A stretch of DNA of 64,000 nucleotides from Geobacter sp. AOG2 (GTDB taxonomy: Bacteria; Desulfobacterota; Desulfuromonadia; Geobacterales; Pseudopelobacteraceae), in NCBI RefSeq assembly GCF_019972295.1, contig NZ_BLJA01000001.1:2360158-2424157 (forward strand), given 5' to 3'. Made by a program: the position numbers and the translations under genes. The notes beneath the pieces are model-generated. The model saw only the letters and a program-made list of their open reading frames with translations. It did not search any database and was not told the origin of the DNA. Positions 1-8,722 of the stretch are shown in pieces; positions within the stretch are counted from its first letter, which is position 1, and every line of letters begins with the position of its first letter.

Positions 1-675
1 GAGGCCCTGACCCATGGCGGCATCGCAAACGACTGCCGGGTGTACCTGAAGTACGTCGATTCGGAAAAGATTGAACGGGACGGTGTTGATGGCCATCTTG
101 ACGATGTGGACGGCATCCTGGTGCCGGGAGGATTCGGGGAGCGCGGGACCGAAGGTAAAATTACCGCCATCCAGTTCGCCCGCACGGCAAATATCCCCTT
201 TTTCGGTATCTGCCTGGGATTACAGATGGCGGTCATCGAATTTTCCCGCAACGTCTGCGACATCCAGGATGCCTGTTCAAGCGAGTTCACGGACTGCGGT
301 TCACCTCTCATCCACCTGATGGAGGAACAAAAAACCGTCAGCAAAAAGGGAGGGACCATGAGGCTCGGTGCCTATCCCTGTTCCGTCGCCAAAGGGACCC
401 TTGCCCATGCTGCATACAACGCAACGGAAATCTCCGAGCGGCATCGCCACCGGTACGAATTCAACAACAAATTCCGCTCCGTCCTCACTGAGAAGGGCAT
501 GATCCTGTCCGGTATTTACAAGGACAAGGATTTGGTGGAGATTATCGAACTCCCCAACCATCCCTGGTTCCTGGGATGCCAGTTCCATCCCGAATTCAAA
601 TCCAAGCCGCTCCAGCCCCATCCGCTTTTCCGGGCTTTTATTGGTGCAGCGCTTACATACCGCAATACGAGGTAG
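1..675 (+). CDS. pyrG: CTP synthase, C-terminal part (cut by window start)
   Basis: CTP synthase makes CTP from UTP, ATP and glutamine, the last step of pyrimidine nucleotide synthesis. Only about 224 C-terminal residues are in the window; the frame is open from base 1, so the gene starts upstream. What remains is the class I glutamine amidotransferase domain: the oxyanion segment VPGGFGERG, the nucleophile Cys in GICLGLQ and the catalytic His-Glu pair in HPEFKSKP. The N-terminal synthetase domain is not visible. The TAG stop lies 3 nt before kdsA, so the two are almost certainly cotranscribed. A GTG at 40 is internal and is not a start. The family match is clear from the motif set. Confidence 0.97.
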   Translation, partial: EALTHGGIANDCRVYLKYVDSEKIERDGVDGHLDDVDGILVPGGFGERGTEGKITAIQFARTANIPFFGICLGLQMAVIEFSRNVCDIQDACSSEFTDCGSPLIHLMEEQKTVSKKGGTMRLGAYPCSVAKGTLAHAAYNATEISERHRHRYEFNNKFRSVLTEKGMILSGIYKDKDLVEIIELPNHPWFLGCQFHPEFKSKPLQPHPLFRAFIGAALTYRNTR

Positions 676-678
676 ACC

Positions 679-1497
679 ATGACCCGCGAGATCACTATCA
701 ACGGTGTGAAGATCGGCGCGGGCAGGCCGCTGGTGCTGGTGGCCGGTCCTTGCGTCATCGAGTCTGAGGCGGCAACGCTACGTCACGCTGAGCGGCTCAT
801 GACCATCTGCAACGGCTTGGCCATGCCGCTCATCTTCAAAGCCTCCTATGACAAGGCTAACCGCACCTCTATCGGCGGTTTCCGGGGACCGGGGATGAGG
901 GATGGCTTGAAGATCCTTGCCAAGGTTAAGGATTCCCTCGGGCTGCCGGTGCTCTCGGATATCCACTCCATTGAACAGGTGGCGCCGGCTGCAGAGGTGC
1001 TGGACGTACTGCAGATACCGGCCTTTCTCTGTCGCCAGACCGATCTCATCATCGCGGCGGCCCAAAGCGGTCGGGTGATCAACGTCAAAAAGGGACAGTT
1101 CCTGGCCCCCTGGGACATGAAAAATGTTGCCGCCAAGGCGGTGGCTGCCGGCAATGAGAACGTCATCCTGACCGAGCGGGGAGCCTCCTTCGGCTACAAC
1201 AACCTCGTGGTGGACATGCGTACGTTCCCGATCATGCGCGCCACCGGTTTTCCGGTCATATTCGACGCAACCCACAGCGTACAACTCCCCGGAGGCCAGG
1301 GGGAGAGTTCCGGCGGCCAGCGGGAGTTCGTGGAGTATCTCTCACGGGCTGCTGTGGCAGCAGGTATCGACGGCATCTTCATGGAGGTGCACGAAGACCC
1401 GGACAAGGCGCTCTGCGATGGTCCCAACTCCATCCCCCTGAACGACTTGCCGACGCTTCTGAAGACGCTCAAGTCGATTGACGCCCTGGTCAAGTAG
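679..1497 (+). CDS. kdsA: 3-deoxy-8-phosphooctulonate synthase (KDO-8-P synthase)
   Basis: Cytoplasmic enzyme condensing phosphoenolpyruvate with arabinose 5-phosphate to KDO 8-phosphate, the precursor of the inner-core sugar of lipopolysaccharide. It has 272 residues, a normal length. Visible motifs are VAGPCVIES near the N-terminus, [43 protein letters not shown] and FMEVHEDP. Cys25 sits where metal-dependent KdsA enzymes carry their metal-binding Cys (metal-independent ones such as the E. coli enzyme have Asn). With the His of DATHS, the Glu of MEVHE and the Asp of ALCDGPN this predicts the metal-dependent class. The ATG follows the pyrG stop by 3 nt. A pyrG-kdsA pair is common in Gram-negative genomes. 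Confidence 0.97.
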   Translation: MTREITINGVKIGAGRPLVLVAGPCVIESEAATLRHAERLMTICNGLAMPLIFKASYDKANRTSIGGFRGPGMRDGLKILAKVKDSLGLPVLSDIHSIEQVAPAAEVLDVLQIPAFLCRQTDLIIAAAQSGRVINVKKGQFLAPWDMKNVAAKAVAAGNENVILTERGASFGYNNLVVDMRTFPIMRATGFPVIFDATHSVQLPGGQGESSGGQREFVEYLSRAAVAAGIDGIFMEVHEDPDKALCDGPNSIPLNDLPTLLKTLKSIDALVK

Positions 1498-1535
1498 ACC
1501 GGTGTCCCGTATCAACACTACCTTGAAGGATGTGC

Positions 1536-2936
1536 ATGCAGAACTTTCCCTATATCATTACCATTTCTTCCGAAAAGGGTGGGGTCGGCAAGACCACCCT
1601 GGCCACCAACCTGGCCATCTACCTGAAGGCCATGCGGGACGATCTGCCGGTCACGATCTTCTCCTTCGATAATCACTTCACCATTGACCGGATGTTTGAA
1701 CTGCCGGGACAACAGTTGAGGGGTACGGTCCATGAGCTGCTGAAGGGTGTTCCGGCACGGGAACTGGTACATGTGGGACAGTACGGCGTCGGCTATATCC
1801 CCTCCTCCACCGAACTGGGAGAGATTAACGAAAGCTTCCGAGGCCCCATGAGCCTGACGCGCATGTTCGCCGAGTGCGGGTTTGGCGGTATCGTCATCAT
1901 CGATACCCGCCCGGATCTGAATATCCTGACCCAGAACGCCCTGTATGCCGCCGACCGGGTCCTGATCCCGGTCAAGGACATGCCAAGTCTGGAAAATTGC
2001 AAAAACATCTTCGCTCTGTTCGATCAGCGCGGCATCGACAAGAAATCCCTTTCCCTGATCCCCTGCTTAATCGATTCGCGTATCAAGTTTGATGGGCTTT
2101 TCAAGGACCAAAAGACCCTGTTGCGGGCCTTTGCCATCAATCGCGGTTACCGCTGCATGGACACCTATATCTCCAAAAGCCCCAAGGTGGAGAGCCTCAA
2201 CACAAATCCGGACGGCAAGATTTATCCGATCCTGACTCATGCCCGCGGGACCGATGTCTACGGACAGTTCACCGAGATAGCCCGGGATATCTTGCGACAT
2301 TATGATGCCACGCCCGAACCTCGTTCCTGTCTGTACGCAGCCTGGCTGAAGGAAAAAGAAGGTAAAAAAAAGGAGTCGTACCGTGCACGGCTGGAGGGAC
2401 TTGCCGAGCGCTGCCTGATCTGTGGTGCACTCCTGTCCGAACAGCCGGAGCAGCGGGGCTTTTACTACGAGACCTCCGACCGGGCCAGCCGCGGCTTCCT
2501 GCATAACGACTGTTTCACCGATATGCTCTGTGCGGCACTTTACGGCATGACCAATCAATCCCAGGCTTACGGCGCGGCGCGCATGGTGATTGCCGATCGG
2601 ACGTTGAGAACCGTCTCCCTGTTCTTTCCCCAAATCCAAGGAGCTACAGCCCTGCTCGATTACCGTCAGTTCAGTATGGAAGGGGATCAACTCTTCAGGA
2701 AGGAACTGCCTATGGAGGGCTTCAGCGAGGGGGAATTCGACGGCATGAACGACCGGCTCTTCCTGCTCCTGAATGAATCGCTGGCCGGTTATGAGGGGTC
2801 GTTACGAGAAGGAACCTGGTTGGCCGTGTACCCTGTCGACCCAGATGCTCCGGAAACGGTCCTCCAGGATGAACGCTACCGTTCCCTGCAACAGATTCTG
2901 GCAAAGATCGCTGAGCAGCTCGAACAACCAGCCTGA
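1536..2936 (+). CDS. ParA/MinD-like ATPase with Cys/His C-terminal region
   Basis: Cytoplasmic P-loop ATPase of the MinD/ParA/CbiA type, about 466 residues, roughly 200 longer than a plain ParA. The deviant Walker A, KGGVGKTT, is at residues 14-21 and the Walker-B-like IVIIDTRPDLN follows near 119-129. The C-terminal 210 residues are not recognised; they hold a possible metal site C293-x2-C296 with H323-x2-C326 after a Lys/Glu-rich stretch. Two ATGs are available, at 1530 and 1536. The ribosome site GAAGGA at 1525-1530 overlaps the first and sits 6 nt before the second, so 1536 is chosen. It lies 38 nt after kdsA on the same strand. No parB or parS-like partner is seen, so a role in chromosome partition is not supported. 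Confidence 0.8.
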   Translation: MQNFPYIITISSEKGGVGKTTLATNLAIYLKAMRDDLPVTIFSFDNHFTIDRMFELPGQQLRGTVHELLKGVPARELVHVGQYGVGYIPSSTELGEINESFRGPMSLTRMFAECGFGGIVIIDTRPDLNILTQNALYAADRVLIPVKDMPSLENCKNIFALFDQRGIDKKSLSLIPCLIDSRIKFDGLFKDQKTLLRAFAINRGYRCMDTYISKSPKVESLNTNPDGKIYPILTHARGTDVYGQFTEIARDILRHYDATPEPRSCLYAAWLKEKEGKKKESYRARLEGLAERCLICGALLSEQPEQRGFYYETSDRASRGFLHNDCFTDMLCAALYGMTNQSQAYGAARMVIADRTLRTVSLFFPQIQGATALLDYRQFSMEGDQLFRKELPMEGFSEGEFDGMNDRLFLLLNESLAGYEGSLREGTWLAVYPVDPDAPETVLQDERYRSLQQILAKIAEQLEQPA

Positions 2937-2937
2937 C

Positions 2938-3107
2938 CTAGTGCCCTGTGCGGTTGGTTGTGGGAAGTAATTCCTTTGCTATGTTGGCCGATGCCAAGGC
3001 GCGGCGACGTAGGTGCAGCACGGCACGGCCTACATCAAGGAGCCGTAACGATGGCAGCGGTCAAAAGAGCCGGAATAACGAGTACGAACTAACCGCACGG
3101 ACACTAG
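2938..3107. mobile_element. 170-bp MITE-like element with imperfect terminal inverted repeats
   Basis: The left end starts CTAGTGCCCTGTGCGGTT and the inverted right end reads CTAGTGTCCGTGCGGTT: one substitution and one inserted base across the first 18 positions, with patchy similarity further in (both reach ATTCC about 30 bases in). CTAG at both outer edges could be a 4-bp target duplication of the YTAR kind known for some IS5-group elements, or part of the repeat. There is no transposase gene, so if mobile it is non-autonomous. It sits between the convergent ends of the ParA-like gene and recN. Inside, at 3051-3092, a 13-codon ORF follows a good AAGGAG site; its expression is unknown. Copy number cannot be judged from one window. 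Confidence 0.6.
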
Positions 3108-3200
3108 CATTTGCAGAAAGGCCACACGCCTCCGGCTGTTCAAACACGCCTTCATAGCCTCAACCCTCGCCGCCTCGATTTCATACTTGATTTGAAAGTA

Positions 3201-4868
3201 TCATGCCTTGCCGTCGGCTGCCGCCAGCATCTCCGCGGCATGGGCCAAGGCCGAATCCGTGATCCTGGCCCCGGCAAGCATGCGGGCAACCTCGCGGGTG
3301 CGCTCTCCATCCTCCAACGCCACGATCCGGGTTGTGGTCCTACCGTTTGCCACCTGTTTCTCAACGCGCAAATGCTGACCGGCAAAGACCGCCACTTGAG
3401 CCAGATGGGTGATACAAAGCACTTGTTGCAATGCGGCAACGTTTTTGAGCTTTTTCCCCACCATTTCAGAAGTGGCGCCACCAATGCCGGTATCCACCTC
3501 GTCAAAGATCAGCGTCGGCACATCTCCCTCGGGCAAAACCTGCTTGAAAGCGAGCATAAGCCGCGACAGCTCACCGCCGGAGGCGATCCGTGCCAAGGGG
3601 CGGGGCGGTTCGCCCGGATTGGGAGAGAAAAGGAGTTCAACCCGTTCATATCCCGTGGAACGGGGCTCCGCCAGCGGTTCCAGGACCGTTTCAACGACGG
3701 CGTTCTTCATGGCAAGCTGGTGCACCTCTGCAGCGAGAGCCCTGGAGAGGGCACCGGCAGCAGCAGTACGCTGCGCGGTAAGGTCGCTTCCCCGCTGCCG
3801 CACCTCACGGTCAAGCCGCTCCAGTTCCTCCTCCAGTTCGTGCCGGGCCTGTTCCCGCCCGTGTAAGGTTTCCATCTCACTATCGAGCCCTTGCTTGAAT
3901 TCGAGAATTGCCTCGATGGTCGGGGCATACTTCCTTTTGAGACGGTGGATCAGGTCGAGGCGGTCATCGGTCTGCTGCAACGCGGCTGGGTCGGCCTCAA
4001 TGCGAGAGGCGTAATCGCGCAGCATGATCGCGGCGTCTTCCACCTGCAGATAGGCGTTTTCAAGCGAGGCGGCCAATCCCTCCAGGCTGTGGTCGATGGC
4101 GGATAGCTCGAATATGGCATTTTTGATGCGCCGCAACTGTCCCAGGATCGCCCCGTCACCTTCGTACAGCCGTTCAAAGGCATCGGCGCTGGTACTTCCC
4201 AGCTTTTCGGCACCTGCAAGGACTCTGCGGCGTTCTTCCAAATCTTCCTCTTCCCCGGCCCGCAACTCCGCCCTGGCGATCTCATCGATTTGGTATGACA
4301 AGAGATCAAGCCTGCGTTCCGCCTCCCGTTCCTCCTCATCCAGAGCACCCAGCCGTTCCTGAAGAGTGCGAAAACGCTCGAAAAGCCGGAAAAATTCCTC
4401 ACGCTGGCCGTCCAGGCCGGCGTAGGCATCCAGGAGACGCAGATGGTTTTCCGGCCGGAGCAGGGTTTGGGACTCATGTTGGCCGTAGATATTGATCAGC
4501 AGGGGTGCGGTTTCGGCAAGAAGCGCCAGTGTGGCCATGCTCCCATTGATGAATACCCGGTTCTTCCCGGCTCGGGAGATGGAACGCTTCACGAGCAGTT
4601 CGTTGTCGCAGTCAAAACCGGAATCCCGGAGTTGCCGGGCCACATCGGGTTGGCTAGAGATGTCGAACAGCGCCTCCACAACCGCCTCGTCCGCACCGGA
4701 GCGGAGCAGGTCGGCCGAAGCGCGACCTCCCATGATAAGGCCGACGGCATCGATGATGATGGACTTGCCGGCGCCTGTCTCGCCAGTCAACACGGTAAGC
4801 CCCTCTTTGAAGGAGATATGCAGGGTGTCGATGATGGCGATATTTCTGATGGTCAGGTCGGTCAGCAT
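3201..4868 (-). CDS. recN: DNA repair protein RecN
   Basis: SMC-like ATPase acting early in recombinational repair of double-strand breaks, in the cytoplasm on DNA. It has 555 residues, normal for RecN. The Walker A, GETGAGKS, is at residues 29-36. Charged coiled-coil arms occupy roughly 150-370. The ABC signature ASGGELSRLMLA and the Walker B LIFDEVDTGIGG are near the C-terminus. The ATG is preceded by GGAG at 9 nt. It lies 34 nt downstream of nadK on the same strand; recN next to nadK is a recurring bacterial arrangement. I see no LexA-type box with confidence. No terminator is evident in the 90 bases between its stop and the MITE-like element. Confidence 0.96.
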   Translation of the reverse strand: MLTDLTIRNIAIIDTLHISFKEGLTVLTGETGAGKSIIIDAVGLIMGGRASADLLRSGADEAVVEALFDISSQPDVARQLRDSGFDCDNELLVKRSISRAGKNRVFINGSMATLALLAETAPLLINIYGQHESQTLLRPENHLRLLDAYAGLDGQREEFFRLFERFRTLQERLGALDEEEREAERRLDLLSYQIDEIARAELRAGEEEDLEERRRVLAGAEKLGSTSADAFERLYEGDGAILGQLRRIKNAIFELSAIDHSLEGLAASLENAYLQVEDAAIMLRDYASRIEADPAALQQTDDRLDLIHRLKRKYAPTIEAILEFKQGLDSEMETLHGREQARHELEEELERLDREVRQRGSDLTAQRTAAAGALSRALAAEVHQLAMKNAVVETVLEPLAEPRSTGYERVELLFSPNPGEPPRPLARIASGGELSRLMLAFKQVLPEGDVPTLIFDEVDTGIGGATSEMVGKKLKNVAALQQVLCITHLAQVAVFAGQHLRVEKQVANGRTTTRIVALEDGERTREVARMLAGARITDSALAHAAEMLAAADGKA

Positions 4869-4902
4869 GAAATCACACTCCGCAAGCTACGCCGGGGCCG
4901 CA

Positions 4903-5766
4903 CTACTGCCCTCCCCATTTCAGCTTTGTCCTCAAGACCTCGAAATAATCCCGGCTGCGTGACATGACCAAAGCGGTGGTCTTGAGAGCGGAGCGCACAT
5001 CGACCGAATCCCCTTCCATCAATTCGAACCCGACTTGACCATCCAGGGTCAGATAGACCTTCTCGTCGAAGGAGGACGCCACGGTGATAGCGATGTTGGA
5101 GTCGTCGGAAACCACGATAGGACGGTTCGTCAATGTGTGGGGACAGATGGGGGTTATTACAATGCAACTCATCTGTGGGTGGATGATGGGGCCGCCGGCA
5201 GACATGGAATAGCCGGTGGAGCCGGTAGGCGTGGAGATGATCAGTCCGTCGGCTCGGTAGGTGGTTAGAAAATGGGCGTTAACCTTGGTTTCCAGGTCAA
5301 TGATCCGGGCCAACGCCCCCTTGTTGATGACGATGTCGTTCAGCACATGGTGCTTCTCGATCTCCCTCCCCTCCCGGCGGACGCTCACCTCCAGCATCAT
5401 GCGCTCCGAAACGCGGGGGGCGCCCTTCAGGCATAGCTCCAGCACCGGGTACATCTCCTCAACCGTCACCTCGGTCAGGAAACCGAGACTCCCCAGGTTG
5501 ACCCCAACGATGGGGACTTCCTTGCCGCTGAAAAGCCGCGCCACCGAGATCAGCGTACCGTCGCCCCCCAGTACCACCACCAGTTCGGCCTGCTCGCGGA
5601 TCGCCTCGGCCGTGGTCCCTTGGGAATACCCGATGTGGCTGGCCAAGTGCACCTCCACCAGCGGCCGACAACCCCGTTCCTCCAGCCAGTTGATGAGATC
5701 GTCGGCAACCCCCTGGCAACGCGGGTCATGCTTCTTGGCGAATATGGCAACGTTTTGAACCGGCAT
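4903..5766 (-). CDS. nadK: NAD kinase (ATP-NAD kinase)
   Basis: Phosphorylates NAD to NADP, the only route to NADP; cytoplasmic. 287 residues, usual length. The GGDGT motif is at residues 67-71. GVNLGSLGFLTEV follows, then NDIVINKG and the ADGLIISTPTGSTGYSMSAGGP block, the second glycine-rich substrate-binding motif of the family. The ATG has AAGGGTGAT upstream. Four nt separate it from the valS stop, so valS-nadK-recN is very likely one transcript. Nothing unusual is seen in the sequence. Confidence 0.97.
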   Translation of the reverse strand: MPVQNVAIFAKKHDPRCQGVADDLINWLEERGCRPLVEVHLASHIGYSQGTTAEAIREQAELVVVLGGDGTLISVARLFSGKEVPIVGVNLGSLGFLTEVTVEEMYPVLELCLKGAPRVSERMMLEVSVRREGREIEKHHVLNDIVINKGALARIIDLETKVNAHFLTTYRADGLIISTPTGSTGYSMSAGGPIIHPQMSCIVITPICPHTLTNRPIVVSDDSNIAITVASSFDEKVYLTLDGQVGFELMEGDSVDVRSALKTTALVMSRSRDYFEVLRTKLKWGGQ

Positions 5767-5770
5767 ATAA

Positions 5771-8434
5771 TCACCCTTTCAGGTGTCTGATCTTTTCCAG
5801 GCTCGCTTCCAGTACCAGCTTTTTATCGGCGACTTCGACCAACTTTTCCCGCTCCCTGGCAACCACATCCGCAGGGGCGCGCTCTACAAAGCTAGGGTTC
5901 TCCAGCTTTTTCGAAAACTGGTCGATCTCTTTTTCGATCTTGGCGATCTCCTTGAGCAGGCGCTTTTCCTCTTCCTCCACATCCACCAACCCCTTGAGAG
6001 GCACGAAGATCTGAACGTCCCCCGCCACCTGAATGGAGGCATCCTCCGGCTTCTCAATTCCCTTGCCTATGGCTAGGTCTGCGACCCGCCCCAAGCTGAT
6101 AATGGCCGCTTCGTTGTGCTTCATCAGCCTGAGGCTCTCTTCTCCAGCGCAGGAAAGGATCACGCTGATCTCCCGTGACGGGGGCACCTCCATCTCGCCA
6201 CGGATGTTGCGGATGCCGCCGATAACCGCCATGACCCGTTCCATGTTGGCTGCCGCTTCGGGATGGGAACGCTCGGTGAGCGGCTCGGGGTACGAAGCCA
6301 GCATGATGGTCGGGTCCGCTTTTACGCCCGGCAGGGCCTGCCAAATCTCTTCGGTGATGAAAGGCATGAAGGGGTGCAGCAGTCGCAGCAGATGCTCCAA
6401 CGTGTACCACAGTACGTACTGGGCCGTCTGTTTGCGCTGGCTGTCATCACCGTATAGATCCTTTTTGGAAAGTTCCAGGTACCAATCGCAGAATTCGCTC
6501 CAGGTAAACTGGTACAGACCCATGGCCGCTTCATTGAAGCGGTACTCTTCCAGGGCTTTATTCGTCTCCCGGGCTGCCTCGTTCAGGCGGTGCATAATCC
6601 ACTTGTCGCTCTCGGAGAGTGGCAAGTCCTCAAATTTAAGGGTATCGGGATCAAAACCTTCCAGGTTCATCAGGGTAAAACGAGCTGCATTCCAAACCTT
6701 GTTGCAGAAATTGCGGTAGCCGGCGATACGTTCCTCGGCCAGCTTGATGTCCCTCCCTTGGGCGGCAAAGGCAGCAAGAGTGAAACGGAAGGCATCGGTG
6801 CCGTATTGGTCGATGATCGTCAGCGGGTCGATCACGTTTCCCTTGGACTTGCTCATTTTCTGTCCGTGGGCGTCCCGCACCAGGGCGTGGATGTACACAT
6901 CCCCGAAGGGAACCTCATCCATGAAGTGCAGTCCCATCATCATCATGCGGGCCACCCAGAAGAAGAGGATGTCGAAACCGGTCACCAGGCAGGAGGTGGG
7001 ATAGAAGGTGGCCAGTTCCGCCGTTTTTTCGGGCCATCCCATGGTGGAGAAAGGCCACAGGGCCGAGGAGAACCAGGTATCAAGCACGTCGGTTTCCTGG
7101 CGAAGCTCGTCGCTCCCGCACTTGCAGCAGGTCGCCGGGGCCTCCATGGCTACGGTCACCTCGCCGCAATGGTCGCAGAACCAGGCCGGGATGCGGTGCC
7201 CCCACCAGATCTGACGCGAGATGCACCAGTCGCGAATATTTTCCATCCAGTCGTAGTAGGTGTTCTCCCACTGTTTGGGGAGGATACGGGTTTTGCCTTC
7301 CTTAACCGCGGCCAGAGCCCGCTCCGCTAGGGGGGCGACCTTCACGTACCATTGCAGGGAGAGATAGGGTTCCACTACGGTCTTGCAGCGATAACAGCCA
7401 CCCACCGCCATTGCGTGGTCATCGATCTTTTCCAGCAGCCCGGCTGCTTCCAGGTCCCCAACGATCCTCTTGCGGGCCTCGAAGCGATCCATCCCTTCGT
7501 ACTGACGCCCCTCGGCATTGATGATGCCGGACTCGTCGAAGACGTTGATCTTGTCCAGGCCATGGCGCTGGCCGACCTCAAAGTCATTGAAATCATGGGC
7601 CGGCGTGATCTTGACCACCCCGGTGCCGAACTCTCGGTCCACGTACTCATCGGCCACCACCGGGATCTCCCGGTTGATCAGCGGCAGGACAACCTTCTTG
7701 CCGACCAGGGCCTGGTAGCGTTCGTCCTCGGGGTGTACGGCCACCGCCGTATCGCCCAGCATGGTCTCGGGGCGGGTTGTGGCAACCACCACATACCTCC
7801 CCGGCTCACCGGTTACCGGGTAGCGTATGTGCCACAGATGCCCTTTCTTGTCCTCGTGCTCCACCTCGATGTCCGACAGGGCGGTATGGCAGCGGGGGCA
7901 CCAGTTTATCAGCCGGTTGTCCCGGTAGATGAGGCCGTCCTGGTATAGTTTGACAAAGACGGTACGCACCGCTTTGGACAACCCTTCGTCCATGGTGAAG
8001 CGTTCCCGCTCCCAGTCGCAGGAGGCACCCAGACGTTTCAATTGACCGATGATCTGCCCTCCCGACTCAGCCTTCCACTTCCAGACCCGCTCGATAAAGG
8101 CCTCGCGCCCCAGTTCGTGACGGTCCTTCTTCTCGGCGGCAAGTTGGCGCTCCACGACGTTCTGCGTGGCAATACCGGCATGGTCGGTGCCGGGCATCCA
8201 AAGCACGTTGTACCCCAGCATCCGCTTCCAGCGGCAGAGGATGTCCTGAAGGGTATTATTGAGGGCATGCCCCATGTGCAGGGCTCCGGTGACGTTTGGG
8301 GGCGGGATAACGATGCTGAAGGGTTTCCGGTCGGATGTGGCAGCGGCATGGAAGTATCCCTTGCCTTCCCATTCCGCGTACCATCTTTTTTCAACATCGT
8401 GAGGTTCGTAGCCTTTTGCCAGTTCTTTGGTCAT
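5771..8434 (-). CDS. valS: valyl-tRNA synthetase
   Basis: Class I aminoacyl-tRNA synthetase charging tRNA-Val. 887 residues, typical. The HIGH-type motif H53-MGH56 lies in PPNVTGALHMGH. The editing domain follows, then the catalytic KMSKS in GQKMSKSKGN near residue 530, the anticodon-binding domain, and a C-terminal charged coiled coil of about 65 residues that clamps the tRNA elbow in this family. A CDHCG ... CCKCG four-cysteine knuckle before the second half of the catalytic domain probably binds zinc. The ATG is about 10 nt after AAGGTG. It is first in the valS-nadK-recN cluster. No T-box leader is seen upstream. Confidence 0.97.
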   Translation of the reverse strand: MTKELAKGYEPHDVEKRWYAEWEGKGYFHAAATSDRKPFSIVIPPPNVTGALHMGHALNNTLQDILCRWKRMLGYNVLWMPGTDHAGIATQNVVERQLAAEKKDRHELGREAFIERVWKWKAESGGQIIGQLKRLGASCDWERERFTMDEGLSKAVRTVFVKLYQDGLIYRDNRLINWCPRCHTALSDIEVEHEDKKGHLWHIRYPVTGEPGRYVVVATTRPETMLGDTAVAVHPEDERYQALVGKKVVLPLINREIPVVADEYVDREFGTGVVKITPAHDFNDFEVGQRHGLDKINVFDESGIINAEGRQYEGMDRFEARKRIVGDLEAAGLLEKIDDHAMAVGGCYRCKTVVEPYLSLQWYVKVAPLAERALAAVKEGKTRILPKQWENTYYDWMENIRDWCISRQIWWGHRIPAWFCDHCGEVTVAMEAPATCCKCGSDELRQETDVLDTWFSSALWPFSTMGWPEKTAELATFYPTSCLVTGFDILFFWVARMMMMGLHFMDEVPFGDVYIHALVRDAHGQKMSKSKGNVIDPLTIIDQYGTDAFRFTLAAFAAQGRDIKLAEERIAGYRNFCNKVWNAARFTLMNLEGFDPDTLKFEDLPLSESDKWIMHRLNEAARETNKALEEYRFNEAAMGLYQFTWSEFCDWYLELSKKDLYGDDSQRKQTAQYVLWYTLEHLLRLLHPFMPFITEEIWQALPGVKADPTIMLASYPEPLTERSHPEAAANMERVMAVIGGIRNIRGEMEVPPSREISVILSCAGEESLRLMKHNEAAIISLGRVADLAIGKGIEKPEDASIQVAGDVQIFVPLKGLVDVEEEEKRLLKEIAKIEKEIDQFSKKLENPSFVERAPADVVAREREKLVEVADKKLVLEASLEKIRHLKG

Positions 8435-8540
8435 GGTTGCATAACACCTTTATCTAAGTGATTTCTTGTCTATTTAAGGGGAATGGCCAACAATGCCCCA
8501 TGGTGCTGCCAAACAATGGCATGCCCGAACAAGCAATATA

Positions 8541-8580
8541 AAAAAAACAGGGGGATTATGCAACATCCCCCTGCAAAAAA
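8541..8580 (-). terminator. rho-independent terminator of the pil operon
   Basis: A perfect 9-bp stem, CAGGGGGAT (8548-8556) with ATCCCCCTG (8565-8573), encloses an 8-nt loop. On the minus strand the stem is followed by eight T. On the plus strand it is followed by C and then a run of A, so the strong direction is leftward. It closes the operon that begins at the small XRE-type regulator and runs through pilM-Q and the lipoprotein. It lies just before the valS promoter region. Confidence 0.85.
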
Positions 8581-8589
8581 CACATCTTT

Positions 8590-8722
8590 TTATCTGATCT
8601 CGATAGGTAACGGTCCGTCATAGAACCTGATGGTCTCTCCTACCGGTCCAGAGCCATGATGTTGAAATCCTTGCCCGTGTACAATAACGGATTACCTCTA
8701 AGGTACCACCGCATATGTTGCG
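8590..8722 (-). pseudogene. possible decayed C-terminal gene remnant after the lipoprotein gene
   Basis: Between the lipoprotein stop and the operon terminator the minus strand encodes two protein-like pieces in different frames. The first, in the lipoprotein frame, is NPLLYTGKDFNIMALDR then stop. The second, shifted, is VGETIRFYDGPLPIEIR then TAA, ending 10 bases before the terminator. Joined by one frameshift they look like a continuous C-terminal tail. I do not recognise the parent family. The piece is too short for statistics, so coincidence is possible; it could equally be an untranslated trailer. Confidence 0.3.

Noticed and set aside
2938-3107. CRISPR or simple repeat array
   Set aside because: Only one pair of inverted ends exists, with no repeated direct units or spacers; I also saw no array elsewhere in the window.
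8435-8540. Possible T-box riboswitch in front of valS
   Set aside because: The conserved T-box core and specifier-loop pattern are absent, and the stretch is too short.
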